DNA of 8,051 nucleotides from an uncultured Helicobacteraceae bacterium (GTDB lineage: Bacteria; Campylobacterota; Campylobacteria; Campylobacterales; Helicobacteraceae): the NCBI GenBank assembly GCA_910578285.1, contig CAJTQL010000023.1, positions 1 to 8,051 of the forward strand, in the 5' to 3' direction. Shown here piece after piece: positions 5,668 through 8,051 of the stretch (the first letter of the stretch is position 1; each line of letters opens with the position of its first letter). The position numbers and the translations under genes are program-made. The notes under the pieces are model-generated. The model was given only the letters and a program-made list of their open reading frames with translations, was not told the origin of the DNA and made no database searches.

Positions 5668-7044
5668 CTAGGCTTCAATACTAAAAATTCCATCTTTTTT
5701 CTTAAACCCGCTGTAGCTTTGCGTATCATTCATATCATTTTCCCCGGCAAGAATACTCAAGCTTCTTTGAACTAAATTCCTATCCAAGTCTGGTAGTTTT
5801 ATGGAATCTTTGTTTTGATTCCATTGAGTTTGCAGAGATTGATAGAATTGCATAAAAGAATCCATGGATTTTTGGGATTGATTTTGTAAAAATTCAAGCT
5901 GTTCTTTAGCAAGATTATATTTGCTCGCTCTTTGTTCCTCCCGTTTTGCCTTCGTTGCTTTTTCTGTTAATATTCTTAATATTGACTTGAAATTTTCATC
6001 GAGGGATTCCAAGAGTTTTTTCCAGTCTGTCTCCCATTGTTGTTGCTCCTCTCTCCTTTGTTCCGCCTCTTCGGCGAACTTTCTCTTTTGTCTTGTAGCA
6101 TAGTCTGCATACCATTGTCTAAATTCAGCAATATCTGTTATTTCTGCTGCTTTAAGGTTAAATTCCCCGTCCTTGAGAACATCAGAAAACATCATCATTT
6201 GTAGTTCTTGCCGCTGATTTTGGTTAATATTATGGTCTGCACCGCTAACTTTGCCAAATATCGTACTTTCTCCCTCGATGACTTCTTGGTGCTGATTCAT
6301 AAATGCAACAAGCAACCCGCCCTTTGTGATTGAGCCATCGGAATCGATGTACTTATCGGCTGAAAGCCCCCATCTAATATTGGTTTCTTTGCCACCATCG
6401 AGATTATCCAAAATATTTGTCGAGGGGAGATAGGTTTTGTCGCGTGTAAATGCAGACATGGATTCATTAAAGAAAACCGTGCTGATATTTTTATTTTCAT
6501 TATTCGCATAATTGAATCTATCCATTGCCACAGCAGTGTCTAAAATATCATCATATACTTTTGTAACTTCTAGCGAAACCGCATCGTATTCAAAGCCTTG
6601 TGGAAGTGCTGCAAGTTGTTCTTTGCTAAAACTCCCCTCTTGCTCAAGTGTTTCTTTGCCTAATATCTGTGTGAGCATTCTATACGCATTCCCTGCAGTA
6701 GCAGCAATATCGATGGACTTAAAATACGTCTTAAATAAAAAGGCATTTTCTTTGTCCTGTGTTTGGATACGTACTAGCGATTCCATTGTGCTACTATGAA
6801 TCTTGAAATCATCAGGAATCCCCGCAGCTTTATTAAAATCGCTCATAAAATAGCCATTGCTATCAACCTTATAACCAAGCACCGTATTTGCTGCTTTGGA
6901 TTCGACTGTTGTTTGTGTTGTACTCATGCTAATATTTAGGCTTTGTTGGCGAATGGATTCCTGTGCCTTTTTAAACAATTGATTATTGCTTTGGAGCACA
7001 GAATTATTGCCATTTAAGGGATTCATTGTGTTGCTATAAAACAT
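5668..7044 (-). CDS. Cassette 4 large partner, Cj0814-like secreted protein, 458 aa
   Basis: I place the start at 7044 because AAAGGA (7057-7052) stands seven bases before it; the in-frame ATG at 7068 has no ribosome site. No signal peptide is seen. Residues 1-53 are Asn, Ser, Gln and Thr-rich. The conserved part is GYKVDSNGYF at 57-66, DFNKAAGIPDDFKIHSSTME at 69-88, FSKEQLAALPQGFEY at 139-153 and KYIDSDGSITKGGLLVAF at 231-248, all shared in pattern with the cassette 3 partner. D234, D236 and G237 form a DxDG loop like part of a calcium site. Residues 310-385 are a highly charged coiled coil rich in Glu, Gln, Arg and Lys. From memory it is a good match to Cj0814-like flagellar-dependent secreted proteins. 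It lies 63 bp after the small gene, probably on the same transcript. Confidence 0.85.
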   Translation of the reverse strand: MFYSNTMNPLNGNNSVLQSNNQLFKKAQESIRQQSLNISMSTTQTTVESKAANTVLGYKVDSNGYFMSDFNKAAGIPDDFKIHSSTMESLVRIQTQDKENAFLFKTYFKSIDIAATAGNAYRMLTQILGKETLEQEGSFSKEQLAALPQGFEYDAVSLEVTKVYDDILDTAVAMDRFNYANNENKNISTVFFNESMSAFTRDKTYLPSTNILDNLDGGKETNIRWGLSADKYIDSDGSITKGGLLVAFMNQHQEVIEGESTIFGKVSGADHNINQNQRQELQMMMFSDVLKDGEFNLKAAEITDIAEFRQWYADYATRQKRKFAEEAEQRREEQQQWETDWKKLLESLDENFKSILRILTEKATKAKREEQRASKYNLAKEQLEFLQNQSQKSMDSFMQFYQSLQTQWNQNKDSIKLPDLDRNLVQRSLSILAGENDMNDTQSYSGFKKKDGIFSIEA

Positions 7045-7107
7045 ATTTCCGTCCTTTGATGTTTGCATTCTACGTTCAATCAGAAAAATGAAACGCTATC
7101 TTAAAAT

Positions 7108-7710
7108 TTAAAGCTGTGCTGCAAGGATTCTGCTCAAATCATTTTTATGCAGACGCATCATCTCTGAAGCAACATAGCTATTCACGTTTGTCGAACGAAT
7201 CTTGTAAAGCGAACCATTACGATTGATGCCAACAACAGCTGCACCAAAAGTATATTGAGGAATAGATGCACTACCAATTGCTCCATAACTCATTGTGCGT
7301 GTTGTTTTTGTAGCTGTAATTGCAAGAAATTCCCCTCTATCTGGATTTGCAATCGAAACAAGCTCATTGTAACGTTGTTGATTCGCATAGCTGCCTGAAG
7401 CACAATTTATCGTATAACCTGCACCACAAACAACTCGGGCACTCGATTCGTAGGGCGTCAATTCAGCCACGGCTGCAATCTCTAGCAAAGAAGTTCCCCA
7501 GCCAAGCTGCATATTTTGCAAAACAAATGCGCCATGCACATAATACCCCCCAACTACCTTCGCCTTTTGCTCTCTGCTTAGTTCTACAATCCCTGCGTCT
7601 TTGTCGCTCATTGCACCATTGGATAGCTTGGCAAATAGGTCTGTGTCAGCAGTTGCAATGCCTGCAAACAATGCTGCGCTCATGAAGATTTTTGTGAGAT
7701 TCTTTGTCAT
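7108..7710 (-). CDS. GG-leader small secreted protein, cassette 4, 200 aa
   Basis: The ATG at 7710 lies six bases after GGAG, as in cassette 3; a longer in-frame start at 7869 is rejected because it would read through the promoter and a repeat. Residues 1-56 (signal peptide, propeptide, double Gly at 54-55, Tyr) are identical to cassette 3. The cargo of about 145 residues is the longest of the four. It has two Cys (95 and 103), a probable beta region (GEFLAITATKTTR, YTFGAAVVGI) and a C-terminal helix with SEMMRLHKNDLSRILAAQL. The order of a strand region, a G-[SK]-LY turn (166-169) and a final helix is shared with the cassette 1 cargo (GKLYRQ), so they may have one fold. A disulfide is possible after Sec export. 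Function unknown. Confidence 0.88.
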   Translation of the reverse strand: MTKNLTKIFMSAALFAGIATADTDLFAKLSNGAMSDKDAGIVELSREQKAKVVGGYYVHGAFVLQNMQLGWGTSLLEIAAVAELTPYESSARVVCGAGYTINCASGSYANQQRYNELVSIANPDRGEFLAITATKTTRTMSYGAIGSASIPQYTFGAAVVGINRNGSLYKIRSTNVNSYVASEMMRLHKNDLSRILAAQL

Positions 7711-7762
7711 TGTTGACTCCTTTATGTTTAAATATAGCAATCCTATCATCATAAAGCTTAGA
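7543..7762 (-). repeat. Right arm of 220-bp near-perfect inverted repeat
   Basis: This is the reverse-complement copy of 3573-3793, with one base missing in the GATGAT-AGG stretch upstream of the promoter. It includes the six-C run at 7546-7551 that encodes Gly-Gly on the minus strand. Upstream of 7762 the two sequences are unrelated, as they are downstream of the Tyr codon. Confidence 0.95.
7731..7739 (-). promoter_or_regulatory. Extended -10 promoter, cassette 4 small gene
   Basis: TGC-TATATT on the minus strand lies 20 bp before the ATG at 7710. It is identical to the cassette 3 promoter because both lie in the duplicated block, so both small genes should be transcribed alike unless sequences outside the block matter. 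Confidence 0.6.
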
Positions 7763-7810
7763 GTAGTATAAAATTTATGTGACAATTGAATATGCTGGGA
7801 TTCTTTACTT

Positions 7811-7937
7811 GTCGATTGCCACGCTATTGCAAGCTCGCAATGACGTTGGAAACTCATGGAGAATCTCACTATCTGTCATATCGGACGTATCGAGCGTTCA
7901 AGATGATTGATTGCTTCGGCTGTCGCCCTGCCATGAC
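7811..7937. repeat. REP-like palindromic fragments upstream of cassette 4
   Basis: GATTGCCACGC followed by GCTCGCAATGAC (7814-7844) is a right half of the element seen at 1567 and 3302. A second, more degenerate piece runs from GTCAT (7875) to GATTGCTTCGGC...CATGAC (7937). Together they make up most of the 261-bp gap between the small-gene start and the partial gene at the right edge, where I see no other gene. Confidence 0.5.
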
Positions 7938-7971
7938 AATAGGCACGCACCGCAAGCAAACCAATGCAAAT

Positions 7972-8051
7972 CTACTCAAATGCCCTCTTGTTGGGGAATT
8001 GTGGTGTGTAGCCCTTAAAATGTTCTGTTTTGGGGGCAATGAGCAAGGCAT
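7972..8051 (-). CDS. C-terminal end of a gene entering from the right edge
   Basis: On the minus strand one frame reads ALLIAPKTEHFKGYTPQF and then PNKRAFE to a TAG at 7972-7974. The composition is that of a normal protein tail and the stop lies just where the repeats begin. Only about 26 codons are visible, so the product cannot be named. A competing frame stays open from 8051 to 7869, but it runs through repeat DNA and reads as an Arg, His and Cys-rich sequence, which makes it less likely. Confidence 0.45.
   Translation of the reverse strand, partial: ALLIAPKTEHFKGYTPQFPNKRAFE

Noticed and set aside
7062..7080. TTGAAC-N5-ATGC upstream of the 458-aa gene, minus strand, as a sigma-54 promoter
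   Set aside because: One of the -24 GG bases is missing and the predicted start would cut the ribosome site at 7057-7052.
7711..7869. N-terminal extension of the cassette 4 small protein to 7869
   Set aside because: It would translate the promoter, the ribosome site and a palindromic repeat. The identical cassette 3 copy begins at the equivalent of 7710 with a proper signal peptide.
7869..8051. Minus-strand 60-codon frame at the right edge
   Set aside because: It is rich in Arg, His and Cys and runs through repeat DNA. The alternative frame ending at 7972 reads like a normal protein tail.

Overview
The window looks like an accessory region of a Campylobacterota genome, most likely an enterohepatic Helicobacter. 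The DNA is AT-rich, with AAGGAG ribosome sites and extended -10 promoters (TGn-TATATT, TGn-TAGAAT) that lack a clear -35. Two sigma-54 sites have the GGAA-N8-GCTT form typical of Helicobacter and Campylobacter flagellar genes, and two proteins resemble a Campylobacter/Helicobacter family that I recall being annotated as Cj0814-like flagellar-dependent secreted proteins. The species assignment is inference.

Almost the whole window is one theme repeated four times: a small Sec-exported protein, then on the same strand 59-112 bp downstream a larger protein (309-458 aa) with no signal peptide and a polar N-terminus. Cassette 1 (+, 1-1479) has a small gene cut by the window edge and broken by a +1 frameshift, then an unknown 309-aa protein. 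Cassette 2 (-, 3119-1690) has a 129-aa small protein, then a 326-aa EF-hand protein. Cassette 3 (+, 3626-5549) has a 164-aa small protein, then a 438-aa Cj0814-like protein. Cassette 4 (-, 7710-5668) has a 200-aa small protein, then a 458-aa paralogue of the cassette 3 partner. The order along the window is > > | < < | > > | < <. A fragment of another gene enters from the right edge (minus strand, stop at 7972-7974).

All four small proteins share a modular N-terminus: a Sec signal peptide, a short acidic propeptide with a conserved NG-x-x-SDK segment, then LSxxxKxxV-GG-Y, which strongly resembles a double-glycine bacteriocin leader. What follows GG differs in each copy. In cassettes 3 and 4 the promoter, ribosome site and leader are identical over about 220 bp (one single-base indel) in inverted orientation, and identity stops at the Tyr codon after GG. 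This is a constant leader with exchangeable cargo, and the two copies could support inversion or gene conversion.

Two of the large partners (cassettes 1 and 3) have their own near-perfect sigma-54 promoters between small and large gene, while the small genes use a housekeeping-type promoter. This suggests the large proteins are timed with flagellar assembly and may leave through the flagellar export apparatus, while the small proteins go through Sec. Palindromic REP-like repeats lie at every cassette boundary. No RNA genes, CRISPR array or transposase were seen.
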